Translations under genes and position numbers: made by a program | From: Mycosarcoma maydis | Lineage: Eukaryota; Basidiomycota; Ustilaginomycetes; Ustilaginales | Length of the DNA stretch: 64,000 bases | NCBI RefSeq assembly: GCF_000328475.2 | Contig: NC_026494.1 | Span: forward strand, 62,001 to 126,000 | Direction of reading: 5' to 3' | Part shown: positions 10,998 through 19,515 of the stretch, in pieces | Numbering within the stretch: the first letter of the stretch is position 1 | Layout of the letters: every line of letters starts with the position of its first letter | Notes under the pieces: generated by a model | Told to the model about the DNA's origin: nothing | The model's input: the letters and a program-made list of their open reading frames with translations, nothing else | Database searches by the model: none

Positions 10998-12404
10998 CTA
11001 TCGTCCGTACCGCTGCTCCATCTTGCCCAACTTTGTCAATGCAGCCACAAAGTCGCTGGCACCATACGCGCGCTTGGCATTGGTGTCCGGATCGAAAAAC
11101 AGATCCGTCACCCGCAACGGCCACGCTGGAAATCCGTACAGCTTCCTCAATCCGGCGCGCTCTCCAAACACCACGAGCAGATCCGGCTCATCCGTATATC
11201 CAGCCTCGAGCAAACTTCGATCAAGCTCCGCTACGCTCAGCTCGGCCGTCAAACTGTCGCGTTTCGTCATCCATGACTTGCGCAGAGACGACGACGAGAA
11301 GCGTTTGCCCGAGCTCGCGTGCGCTTTCATGTCCGGCATGAGCACCGTGTAAAGGTACGACGTTGCTTGTTGCTCAATCAGCGAGCTGACAATGTCGAGG
11401 AATCGCTTCTGACCGTCTTGCCGGCTCAAGAGACTTACTTGCAATACTGGTGTCGAGCCGCATGCGTTGGGTGCCAACCTCGTACGATCGCTGCGGCGTG
11501 ATGCGTCGATTCCGATGCAAACGTTGACCGTGGCAGCGCTAACCTCCTGTCCCTCACTGTCGGCAGTGTACGATGAAGCCATCGTTTCGTCCAATGAGCA
11601 AGGCCCTGTTTCCGAGTCGCTCGATGCTGTCGACTCAGGCGAGTTCGTTGATGAAGATTCGCTGCTCTTTGTCGCTGCCGATCTGTTGGCCCTCTTTCTT
11701 AAACTATCGTACCTCGTCCATGACCCTGCGTCATCACCGCCAGCTATCCCTCGCCCGCCTTCTTCTGACCCAGCTTCCTGTTGCTGCGACTGCGACTGCT
11801 GCTGCTGATGCTGCTGCTGCACGAGCACGACTTTCGTCTTGTATCCTGACTGCAGCGTCCTGCACATCGACTGCAGCGCGCTCCGCGAGAGCGGCTCGGA
11901 CGTGTACACACTGAGCTGCTGTACACCACTGACCCTCGCGAGATGCACAATCGCAGCCACATCGCTCGCCCTCTTTTCTTGGACGGCTGCTTGATACTGT
12001 GCGCGAAACTCGTACCAGATATCGTCGTGCCGAGCCGTGGTTTCTCGCCGGCCAATCCGCTGAAACACGGTCGATAGATACAGTCGTATCGACGAAGGTG
12101 AGGTGTCGGCAAGGACTACGGCTAGGTGGTTCGGAACGCGGATCGAGTCCGGCGATCGTTCATATGCAGCCAGCAGGTCTTCGAGGCACGTGAAGGATGC
12201 CGGTGGACCGACTGCGTCCGCTTGAATCGTCTTTTGTATCGCGATCTTGGTCTGACGCGCAAGCAAGATGACTTGGTAGACCAGGTGGAGCAGCGCAAAC
12301 GCGAGCACAAGAACCGGCCTGAGAAGCATGCTCACGACACCTTGCCCGTTGCCATTTGTGCTTATTGCTGCGTGCGCAGCTCCGCCGTTTCTTGCAGCGG
12401 CCAT
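10998..12404 (-). CDS. NUS1: Dehydrodolichyl diphosphate synthase subunit Nus1 (NgBR-like)
   Basis: The product has 468 residues and is the non-catalytic subunit of the ER cis-prenyltransferase that makes the dolichol backbone for N-glycosylation and GPI anchors. A hydrophobic segment near residues 25-45 (LLRPVLVLAFALLHLVYQVILL) gives the membrane anchor. The cis-prenyltransferase-like fold follows (PNHLAVVL, LARVSGVQQLSVYTSEP). The C-terminus has PDLLVVFGE, then LYGFPAWPLRVTDLF, and ends in the RxG motif (RYGR) needed for activity of the Nus1/Rer2 complex. Between the two halves lies a long Gln/Ser-rich insertion not found in yeast Nus1. The ATG at 12404 is the first true start; the codon at 12425 is TTG. 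Divergent from the rhomboid gene. Confidence 0.88.
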   Translation of the reverse strand: MAAARNGGAAHAAISTNGNGQGVVSMLLRPVLVLAFALLHLVYQVILLARQTKIAIQKTIQADAVGPPASFTCLEDLLAAYERSPDSIRVPNHLAVVLADTSPSSIRLYLSTVFQRIGRRETTARHDDIWYEFRAQYQAAVQEKRASDVAAIVHLARVSGVQQLSVYTSEPLSRSALQSMCRTLQSGYKTKVVLVQQQHQQQQSQSQQQEAGSEEGGRGIAGGDDAGSWTRYDSLRKRANRSAATKSSESSSTNSPESTASSDSETGPCSLDETMASSYTADSEGQEVSAATVNVCIGIDASRRSDRTRLAPNACGSTPVLQVSLLSRQDGQKRFLDIVSSLIEQQATSYLYTVLMPDMKAHASSGKRFSSSSLRKSWMTKRDSLTAELSVAELDRSLLEAGYTDEPDLLVVFGERAGLRKLYGFPAWPLRVTDLFFDPDTNAKRAYGASDFVAALTKLGKMEQRYGR

Positions 12405-12950
12405 GGTCCGATTCGAGATAGCCAAACGTTTGGTGAAAGTGATAGGGTTCCTATACAGAGGCTAGACCTAAACTTTTACGCCATGCTTGCGCTCAGAATC
12501 TCGAAGCGTCGGCACAAACCGTAGCAGGCTTGATAGTTGATGATGACCCAAGTCGTAAGTCAATGTCGTAAAGCTTGATGGTTGTGCCAAAAAACTAGGC
12601 TTTGTCTATCCAAAAGGGTTTGTGATGTACGATTCGCTCCGGCTCAACGCGTGACGGCTTCCACGTCAAAGTGTTAGGTGAACTCGCCAACTTTCGTTTT
12701 GGAAATTCGGAATTCGGAATTCGGAATTCGGGAGCATGTTTCACCTCGAATTGCAGTTGCGCAGTCACCGTTACACAGCACTGAGCACTGTGTGGAGGAC
12801 AAAAAGGTGGCGTTTGGGCGTTTCAAGGGTCGTCGATTCACGATTCGTGATTCTTCCACCGAGCTGACCAAGACTCATAGACGTTGCTACCCAACACAGC
12901 ATAGAGAGGTAAACACGTGTTCGAGGAGCACCGCAGAGCTTCTGCACATC
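12405..12950. promoter_or_regulatory. Divergent intergenic region NUS1/rhomboid
   Basis: This 546-bp region must contain both promoters. It has a direct repeat of GAATTCGG units at about 12706-12728 and one strong copy of the dispersed dyad (GATTCACGATTCGTGATTC) at about 12835-12855, in the probable leader of the rhomboid gene. Confidence 0.55.
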
Positions 12951-14405
12951 ATGCTGTCATCAGGACTGGCTGCTTCGCTCCGGGGTGGTCTGCGAATCAG
13001 CCCAACGTCTCCGCTTTTTCTCAAGAACAGCACCGCTGCTGCATCTCGTCGCGCCTTGCCAGCATCTCTGATCGCTATCAGCTTGCCACCATGCCGACCG
13101 TTGACCTCGTCAACCAAGCTATGCGCACGTATCAGTCCCACCTCACGCAAAAGCCAGCTACCCGATCTCAAACGATCACATCTTGCAGCATCTCGGTCTG
13201 CTACAGCAGAACAACAGCGAGAGGTCGAAGCTGCACTTTTATACTCGCACCTTGCACCGGTTCCATCGGACGTCGGACAACCATCCATTCCGCGAGCGCT
13301 GCTGTTCTTGTTTGGGTTTTCTGCCCTCTCCTTTGCAGGTGCGGCGTACTACTCTCTCATGGACACGCAGCATGTTGCTGCTCAGCTACGCGGCTCGCGT
13401 GATGTATTTGCCAATATCTCTTCTTATTTTGTCGGCAGCGATGCGACTCAGGAAAGCGAGGTTTGGGGAGCCGGTGTGACGCAGAAACAATTGATGGTGG
13501 CCAAAAAGCAGGAATCGGCGATGCGACTCGGATTGCGTATGCAGCATCTGATAGGGTGGTGTGATCAGCTTCAGCTTCCCGTGGGCGTGACCGAGGTGAT
13601 TGGTCGCGTGTACCTGATTACTGCGCAAAAGTATCTGGACCTTTTACCGTCTCAGCAGGTGGTCGTGCCTGTGGTGGCAATCAACACGCTCGTCTTTGGG
13701 CTCTGGACCGTCGCTTCAGCGCGCAGGGGTGGAGCCATGTGGCGGTGGATGACGACGAATTTTGTGCATCGACCCAGCGCCAACCGCATGCGCACCATGC
13801 TGACGTCCGTGTTCAGCCATCAGACCTTGTTGCATTATGTGTTCAACAACGTTGCGCTCTGGTCGATTGGTGGTTCAGCGCTCATGGTCGCTGCGCACCG
13901 ATCGACGAATTCAGCTGAAAACATACCGGAAGCATCGCCCACACCTCAATTCCTGGCATTCTTTGTAACAGCTGGTTTGTTCGCCGCCACCGTGTCGCAC
14001 CTGGTTGCCGGCATTCGCTTCAAGCGCATCTCGCTTCGACACGGTATCGACGTCGCACGTGCCACCGTCGGTCGTCACGCAAGCCTCGGCTCAAGTGGCG
14101 CAGTCTACTCGGCACTCGTAATGTCCGCGTGCGCTTTTCCAGATGCTAAGTTGGGCATCATCTTCTTACCTTTTGTAAGCGTACCCATCGGTGTAGGCCT
14201 GGCAGGCATCGTGGCGGTGGATGTGGCGGGCGTGCTGTTCAGGTGGAAGATGTTCGACCATTGGGCGCATTTGGGCGGCGCAGCATTCGGAGCGTTGTAT
14301 TGGTACGCCGGTGGCGTCGACGTATGGCGCCAGTTGAAAAGCTGGTTGGCGCAGAGCTTCAGATTGCACGACGATACCAGGCAAATCCGGTACCGGTGGC
14401 AGTGA
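12951..14405 (+). CDS. PCP1: Mitochondrial rhomboid intramembrane protease (Pcp1/PARL type)
   Basis: This 484-residue rhomboid serine protease has an N-terminus rich in Arg, Ser and Ala (LRGGLRISPTS, SRRALPAS), as expected for mitochondrial import. The rhomboid core runs from about residue 215 to the end. It includes FSHQTLLHYVFNNVALWSIG, several membrane segments, the catalytic GSSGAVYS with Ser382, and HWAHLGGAAFGALYW with His440. In yeast, Pcp1 cleaves Mgm1 (OPA1) and Ccp1 in the inner membrane. Substrates here are inferred from the family only. The frame is open upstream, but the ATG at 12951 gives a good presequence and is preferred. Single exon. Confidence 0.9.
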   Translation: MLSSGLAASLRGGLRISPTSPLFLKNSTAAASRRALPASLIAISLPPCRPLTSSTKLCARISPTSRKSQLPDLKRSHLAASRSATAEQQREVEAALLYSHLAPVPSDVGQPSIPRALLFLFGFSALSFAGAAYYSLMDTQHVAAQLRGSRDVFANISSYFVGSDATQESEVWGAGVTQKQLMVAKKQESAMRLGLRMQHLIGWCDQLQLPVGVTEVIGRVYLITAQKYLDLLPSQQVVVPVVAINTLVFGLWTVASARRGGAMWRWMTTNFVHRPSANRMRTMLTSVFSHQTLLHYVFNNVALWSIGGSALMVAAHRSTNSAENIPEASPTPQFLAFFVTAGLFAATVSHLVAGIRFKRISLRHGIDVARATVGRHASLGSSGAVYSALVMSACAFPDAKLGIIFLPFVSVPIGVGLAGIVAVDVAGVLFRWKMFDHWAHLGGAAFGALYWYAGGVDVWRQLKSWLAQSFRLHDDTRQIRYRWQ

Positions 14406-14634
14406 GCGAGGTGTTGCCGCGGCTCTCATCAAGCTACGCGTATAGCAGGACTCCCAAGGAAAAAGCCCACCTTGGCTCGGCCCTCCACACCACCGAGACC
14501 AGCATCAACTTGAGGGCAATCAAGGGCCACTGTCACGTCCGGAACGCAGCGCAGAATGTGTTCGCAGATAAGCGATTCTGATCGTATCACGTTGTAAAAG
14601 TACATTTCATTCAGTTCGTCACCGCTCAGGCGTG

Positions 14635-15495
14635 TCAGGAGAACCTTCGAATGTTATCCAACTCCTGCAAGAGGCTGTCGAGTAGCGCATCGTCCCTGGT
14701 CGCCAAGGTCGGGATCAACGCTTTGGCCTCGTCGACTTCGGTGATACAGAGGTTGGCAAGTTGGGCCATTTCAAACTGGGTCAACTGCAGACCGGCGGCG
14801 TTGGCTTCGTCTTCGGGGAGCTCGTTGCCGTCTTCGTCGATCTGCCTGTCGTCGAGCTTGGCGTGTTTGAGTAACAGTCTGCGCGCAAAACCAGAGCGCG
14901 CGCGGGGGGGGGGGAGGGGTTGGAAGGATGTCAGAAGCGCACGATTTCGGGCGTGAGCAAGACGCGGCGTTGCAGATGAGATGCACTTACTCTCGGATCT
15001 CACGGATCGTGTTTGGATCCTTGTAACGCGAAAACTCGGAGACGTAGTCTTTGGTCTTGGAGAATACCCTGTTCGACCAGCGCAAGTCAGAACGATACGC
15101 TTGGGGAAAACGTCAGCATTGGCGAGCAAGGCTGGTACAGCATTGCAACAAGAGCATCCACTCACGCAGTGGCAACTTCGTCCCTGCCACCAGCTCCGGC
15201 TGGGTTCGCCATCGAGCCGAGCTGGTCAGGCTGTGAAAAAACGAGCTCGACCTCGGAAATGAGCAGACAGCCAATGTCGTCGAATTCTGTCGGATCAAAC
15301 ATCCATCGGTACGCCAGGAGCAGAGAGCAAAGCCGTACAAAGTTTCAAAGCGCCTGTCAGCAACCGAGACGGAATTAGCGCAGAGCACAGGTGCGACAGA
15401 GCAAACGCACCTGATCCAAGTTTACCGATCGCAGCATCCTCGTCTTCGATCATGCCCCTGTGACGACGGTCACGGCCCATTTCGTGTGCCGACAT
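14635..15495 (-). CDS. RPB4: RNA polymerase II subunit Rpb4, four exons
   Basis: The exons are 15495-15411, 15286-15166, 15068-14991 and 14878-14635, separated by introns of 124, 97 and 112 nt with GT...AG ends. All phases fit, and the product has 175 residues. The joins restore family text: exon 1/2 gives EDAAIGKLGSEFDDI, exon 2/3 gives EVATAVFSKTKDYVSEFSRYK, and exon 3/4 gives IREIRELLLKHAKLDD. The C-terminus (LTQFEMAQLANLCITEVDEA, then KALIPTL and LDNIRRF) is the conserved Rpb4 core. Rpb4 pairs with Rpb7 to form the stalk of Pol II and acts in initiation, export and mRNA decay. A short acidic insertion (IDEDGNELPEDEANAAG) interrupts the core helix region. Intron 3 contains an eleven-base C run on the coding strand. 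The gene is divergent from SWD3. Confidence 0.92.
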
Positions 15496-16019
15496 GGTTT
15501 GAGGTGCCAAGCTGTCTGTGTGTTACGTTGCGGTGCGGTGCGATGCTTGGGATTGTCGAATCCCGAGTTGCGCCCTGTCGAGATGTGGTAGCCAAAGCGT
15601 CAGTCTGCAAGCGTCGTTGTCAAGGCGGTGAATCCGATCGTAATCTGAAGCCTATGCGCGATTCGTATGCGATTGGTCAGCTGAGCTATGATCACAGGGG
15701 CTGAGTTTGCGAGATGGCCATCACGAACGAACAAGGCATGTTGAGGGAATCAGCGAATCAGCGAATCTTGTTTGCTGTTGGCGTTCAACATTCACGATTC
15801 ACGATTCGTGATTCAACGGGATTCGGAAGAGGTGCGCGAAAATCGGGGGCCCCCAAATCGGGTCGACAATCGGGGCTGCCGCTGTGTCTCGGCTGGACCC
15901 TGTGAAAAGCTAAACACCATGATCCAACACGCACGACTTCCTTTGCACCCTGGCACCATCTTTGCGCTTCCTCTCGAGAAGGAGCGACGCAAGAAAGATC
16001 AAAGGGAAGGGATGGCACA
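15496..16019. promoter_or_regulatory. Divergent intergenic region RPB4/SWD3
   Basis: This 524-bp region is the promoter space for both genes. A tight cluster of the dispersed dyad (TTCACGATTCACGATTCGTG) lies at about 15788-15812, near the middle. No extra gene is visible. Confidence 0.55.
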
Positions 16020-17087
16020 ATGACGATCGAACTGTCAAACGGCCAAGAGCGCCACGATGCATCCACCGATCTCGTCCAGACAGCGTTGCCGGCAGCGTTG
16101 CCGGCAGCGTCGTCATCCTCGTCCTCTTCCGCCAACCGCACTGCCACATCGCCAGACCTGATCTATACGCTGCTTGGACACTCCAAGTCCATAACTGCTC
16201 TCTCATTCTCGCCTTGCGGTACGCTGCTAGCCACCGCATCCGCCGACTGCACCGCCAAACTCTACTCGGTTGCTACCGGAGCCCTGATCCACACGTTTGC
16301 TTCTCACCACACCTCGGGCATCAACGACCTGAGTTGGTCGGGCGATAGCGTCTACCTGGCGTGCGCATCCGACGATCGATCCGTCAAGATTTTCAATGTG
16401 GTCACACATCAACTCGTGCGTAATTTCACCGAGCACACCTCGTACGTGCTGTGCGTCGCATACAATCCACAATCGACGCTCGTGGTCTCGGGATCGTTCG
16501 ATGAAACCGTACGGCTGTGGAATGTGACGCGCAACAAATGTCATCGTGTCATCTCTGCGCACTCCGAAGCCGTAACCGGTGTTGCGTTCAACAGCGATGG
16601 CACCATGATCGTTTCTTCGTCGTACGACGGTTCGATCCGGCTGTGGGATACCACCACGGGAGCGTGTCTGAAGACGTTGATGCACAAAGATCAATCTGCA
16701 TTGGGCGGAGTCATGTTCACTCCATCCAGCGCGCAGCTGATCGCCACCAGCCTGGATTCCACCATCCGAATGTGGGACGTATACAACTCCAAGATTGTTA
16801 AAACTTATACGGGCCATTCGAACCTCAAGATCGCCATTACGGCCAAACTCGCACGTTTTCATCCGCAACCCACTTTGTCCACAAAATCAGCTTCGGTAGC
16901 GGTCATCTGCGGCAGCGAAGATGGCAAAGTCACCATGTGGGATGTCCAGTCTAAAGAGATGCTGACCCACTGGCAGGCGCATAAGGATTCCGTGGTCGCA
17001 GCTTCCCTCCACCCCACCGCTCGCATCGTAGCCACGGCTACCGTCGAGCCTGAAAGCTCGGTCAAGCTATGGTACTTTCCGGACTAG
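16020..17087 (+). CDS. SWD3: WD40 protein WDR5/Swd3, COMPASS subunit
   Basis: This 355-residue seven-bladed WD40 protein closely follows WDR5. The first blade starts LIYTLLGHSKSITALSFSP. Then come WSGDSVYLACASDDRSVKIF, FNPQS-type text (YNPQSTLVVSGSFDETVRLW), SDGTMIVSSSYDGSIRLWD, a SLDSTIRMWD blade, VICGSEDGKVTMWD, and the last blade HPTARIVATATVEPESSVKLW. WDR5/Swd3 scaffolds the Set1/COMPASS histone H3K4 methyltransferase and binds an Arg-containing WIN motif. The 45 residues before the propeller are Ser/Ala-rich and include a duplicated ALPAALPAA encoded by a small tandem repeat (16080-16110). Single exon; the ATG at 16020 is the only suitable start. Confidence 0.92.
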   Translation: MTIELSNGQERHDASTDLVQTALPAALPAASSSSSSSANRTATSPDLIYTLLGHSKSITALSFSPCGTLLATASADCTAKLYSVATGALIHTFASHHTSGINDLSWSGDSVYLACASDDRSVKIFNVVTHQLVRNFTEHTSYVLCVAYNPQSTLVVSGSFDETVRLWNVTRNKCHRVISAHSEAVTGVAFNSDGTMIVSSSYDGSIRLWDTTTGACLKTLMHKDQSALGGVMFTPSSAQLIATSLDSTIRMWDVYNSKIVKTYTGHSNLKIAITAKLARFHPQPTLSTKSASVAVICGSEDGKVTMWDVQSKEMLTHWQAHKDSVVAASLHPTARIVATATVEPESSVKLWYFPD

Positions 17088-17300
17088 GCGCCCTTCCAAC
17101 CAGGCGGACAAGCACACGCTCGCAAACAAGCACAGACGCACTGAATCATTACCGAGGAACCAAGTTGTTTCTTTTAAAATTTTCCATTTCACTTGTTGGC
17201 CCGCCAACGCAGAGGACATCATCCCCACACATGTGGCATGCAAACCTCGGCGCTGAATATGCAGAAAAGAGGTGTACGTCGAAAGTCTGCACATACATGC

Positions 17301-18575
17301 CTACTGGCGCTTCTTCTTATTGAGCTGGCTCTTGCCCCAGACATTGGCCTCGACGCGCAGCTTGTCCTCCTTCTTAGCAACGACGTTGTAGTAGACGCTC
17401 CTAAGCAGCGTGTCGATGGGTAAAAACATGCCCACCCTCTTCTGGTAATCCTTGTACTCTGGGTACTTTTCCGCCGACACCTGCTCCGAGTACCTGGTGC
17501 TAGGCAGGAACAGGGCGTTCATGGCCAGAGGAGCCAAGATGGCGTAGTTGATAAAGTGCGACCAGTGGCTTTTGGTCAAGTCCAGATCGGCAGGCAGCAA
17601 GGTGAGCGGTACGAAAGCGTACAGGATCCACCAGGTGGTCTGCTCGCACGCAAAGTTGGGGTGACGGCTCCAAGCCCAGAGGCCTTTGGTGACGAATCCT
17701 CGTTGCGCATCTTCCGGGGTAGAAAATGGCATGACGTTCTGGTTGTGAAGCGGAAGTTTTGTGACGGGGTCAAGCATAGCGTTGGGCAGCGGCTTCTCGT
17801 GCGGATTCTTGCCTCGTTTGTAGTTCTGGTAGTTCCACTGCTGTTGATCAGCGTAGAATTGAACAGTGAGGTTGAGCACAAACAGAGCAGCCAGAATGTA
17901 GTCGCCCAAGATGAGCTTGTTGACGGGACGCGGGACGGGCTGCGTGACGTGCTTGACCGAGGTGGTGGTGAGGAGCAGGTAGTTGGGGAGCGCCGTGATG
18001 GCCAGCAGAATGTTCTGGGCGATAGCAATGAACAGAATCGAAAACACTTGCCACACGGGACGAGACATGCTCTTACGAAGCAGAGGCCATCGGTAGTCTT
18101 CCTCACCAGGCTTGAACATGCCGCGCCTGTAAGCGTTGTAAGTGAGCCTAGCAGACCACAGCACTGAAAGCGCAGTCATGAGCGCCAACCTGGGCTCAAT
18201 CTTGTCCCAGACGGTAGCATGCTCGATTCCTTGCAAGAGGCTGAGCTTGGCGGGCTGGTAGGTGAAGTGCTTGTGCACGGTAAAGTGAACCGAATAGATG
18301 AGAGGGAGGAAGGTCCAGAGCCCATCCACCTGCGAAGCGTTGCCCGTGATCCTCTCCATGATCCACACGTAGAAGCTGACGAGCGCGCAGAAAGCCATGG
18401 CCGAATGAAACGGATCGGCATCCGCATAAAACGCCTTGTAGGTGCCAACGTTGGTAAGCGTCTTGGTGTTGCGGAAGTACGCGCTAAATGCGGGGTAGAA
18501 GGAGCGCACGGCCGGAAGCAAATGCGTAGCTGGATCGAGCGCAGCATGCGCCCAATGCGAAGCAGTGCCCACCAT
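17301..18575 (-). CDS. DUF1295 polytopic membrane protein (steroid reductase-like)
   Basis: This 424-residue protein has multiple hydrophobic segments and the DUF1295 (3-oxo-5-alpha-steroid 4-dehydrogenase-like) layout. It includes VDGLWTFLPLIYSVHF, RLTYNAYRRGMF, EDYRWPLLRK, and near the end the cofactor-region hallmark GLWAWSRHPNFACEQTTWW followed by YPEYKDYQKRVGMFLP. The family contains ER-type isoprenylcysteine methyltransferase and sterol-reductase-fold enzymes, but the reaction of DUF1295 proteins is mostly unknown. The last four residues are KKRQ, a KKXX-type retrieval signal that fits an ER protein. The first true ATG is at 18575; the codon at 18626 is TTG. Divergent from kinesin-5. 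Confidence 0.82.
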   Translation of the reverse strand: MVGTASHWAHAALDPATHLLPAVRSFYPAFSAYFRNTKTLTNVGTYKAFYADADPFHSAMAFCALVSFYVWIMERITGNASQVDGLWTFLPLIYSVHFTVHKHFTYQPAKLSLLQGIEHATVWDKIEPRLALMTALSVLWSARLTYNAYRRGMFKPGEEDYRWPLLRKSMSRPVWQVFSILFIAIAQNILLAITALPNYLLLTTTSVKHVTQPVPRPVNKLILGDYILAALFVLNLTVQFYADQQQWNYQNYKRGKNPHEKPLPNAMLDPVTKLPLHNQNVMPFSTPEDAQRGFVTKGLWAWSRHPNFACEQTTWWILYAFVPLTLLPADLDLTKSHWSHFINYAILAPLAMNALFLPSTRYSEQVSAEKYPEYKDYQKRVGMFLPIDTLLRSVYYNVVAKKEDKLRVEANVWGKSQLNKKKRQ

Positions 18576-19515
18576 GATGTACGAATTTGTTTCGGTGTGT
18601 GCGATGCGATGCGGTGATGGTGGCAAGCTGAGTCAAGCGGATGCATCCAAAGGTGCCAAAGCGACACCACACACGAACAAGATGCGGGTCTCCTCCACAT
18701 TCACGATTAAAATGTGAGTGAGCACCGAGTGTGAGTGTTGATCATGGTATTCACGATTACTGTATATCACTCAGCACTCACTACACGTACAACGCTATGA
18801 ATGTATTCCCGATTGTCATTCATGTTCGCAGATCTAACTAAAGTTGACGCTGTATGTGGTGATGCCTCACGCCTCAGTCCTCGTGCCTCGCGCCTAAATT
18901 TGACAGAACCGGCTCATTCGTGATTCACGATTCACGATTCACGATTCACGATTCACGATTTCCGTGTTCTTCGGTGTCTGCTCGTAATCACGAATGCAGC
19001 TTAGCTAATCCTAGTCCATGCACGATGCACGATTCGCAAATTCAGAATTCCTGATTAACTTAATTCCAGAAACACGAGTAAGTGTCAAGAATCAGCGCGT
19101 GATCCACGGTCGTGAAGAAAAAGTCGAAACTGTTGCAGCTCAGCAACTAACATCTGGAGAAAAGGCACGAGGCTTCGTGCTTCACGCTCGAAACTTCTTG
19201 CATCACGTGCACCTGGGTCCGTTTTCCGCTGGGCAAGCAAAGCAGCGCGTCGAGCTGCACAGAGAAAAGCGTGTTGATCTTTTGGCGAGATTTACGATTC
19301 ACAATTGACACTTGACAATTCGCGATTGACGATGGCTGATGAATTGACTGCGGTTCAGCTGCACAAGGCGGAGCACCTGTCATTCGACACTGCCGCTCCA
19401 ACATCATTCTCACCATCATCCACATCTCACAGCTTGTCTCGCCTCGTCTCGTCTCGTCTCGTCTCGGTTTCTCCTCTTCAACGGCGCATATCCGTGTCAC
19501 TACGCGCTCGCAGCC
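18576..19515. promoter_or_regulatory. Divergent intergenic region DUF1295/kinesin-5
   Basis: This 940-bp gap holds both promoters. It contains the longest tandem form of the dispersed motif (18923-18957), additional dyads at about 18700-18960 and 19295-19335, and a CTCGT-type pyrimidine repeat (TCGTCTCGTCTCGTCTCG) at 19442-19466 just before the kinesin start. Confidence 0.55.
18923..18957. repeat. Heptamer tandem repeat (ATTCACG)5
   Basis: Five perfect head-to-tail copies of ATTCACG, preceded by the inverted arm TTCGTG. It is the clearest tandem form of the motif that recurs in most gaps of this window. Confidence 0.9.

Noticed and set aside
12405..12425. Earlier start for NUS1, and similar early starts for the DUF1295, ICP55 and methyltransferase genes
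   Set aside because: The opening codons are TTG; true ATG codons lie shortly downstream in sensible places.
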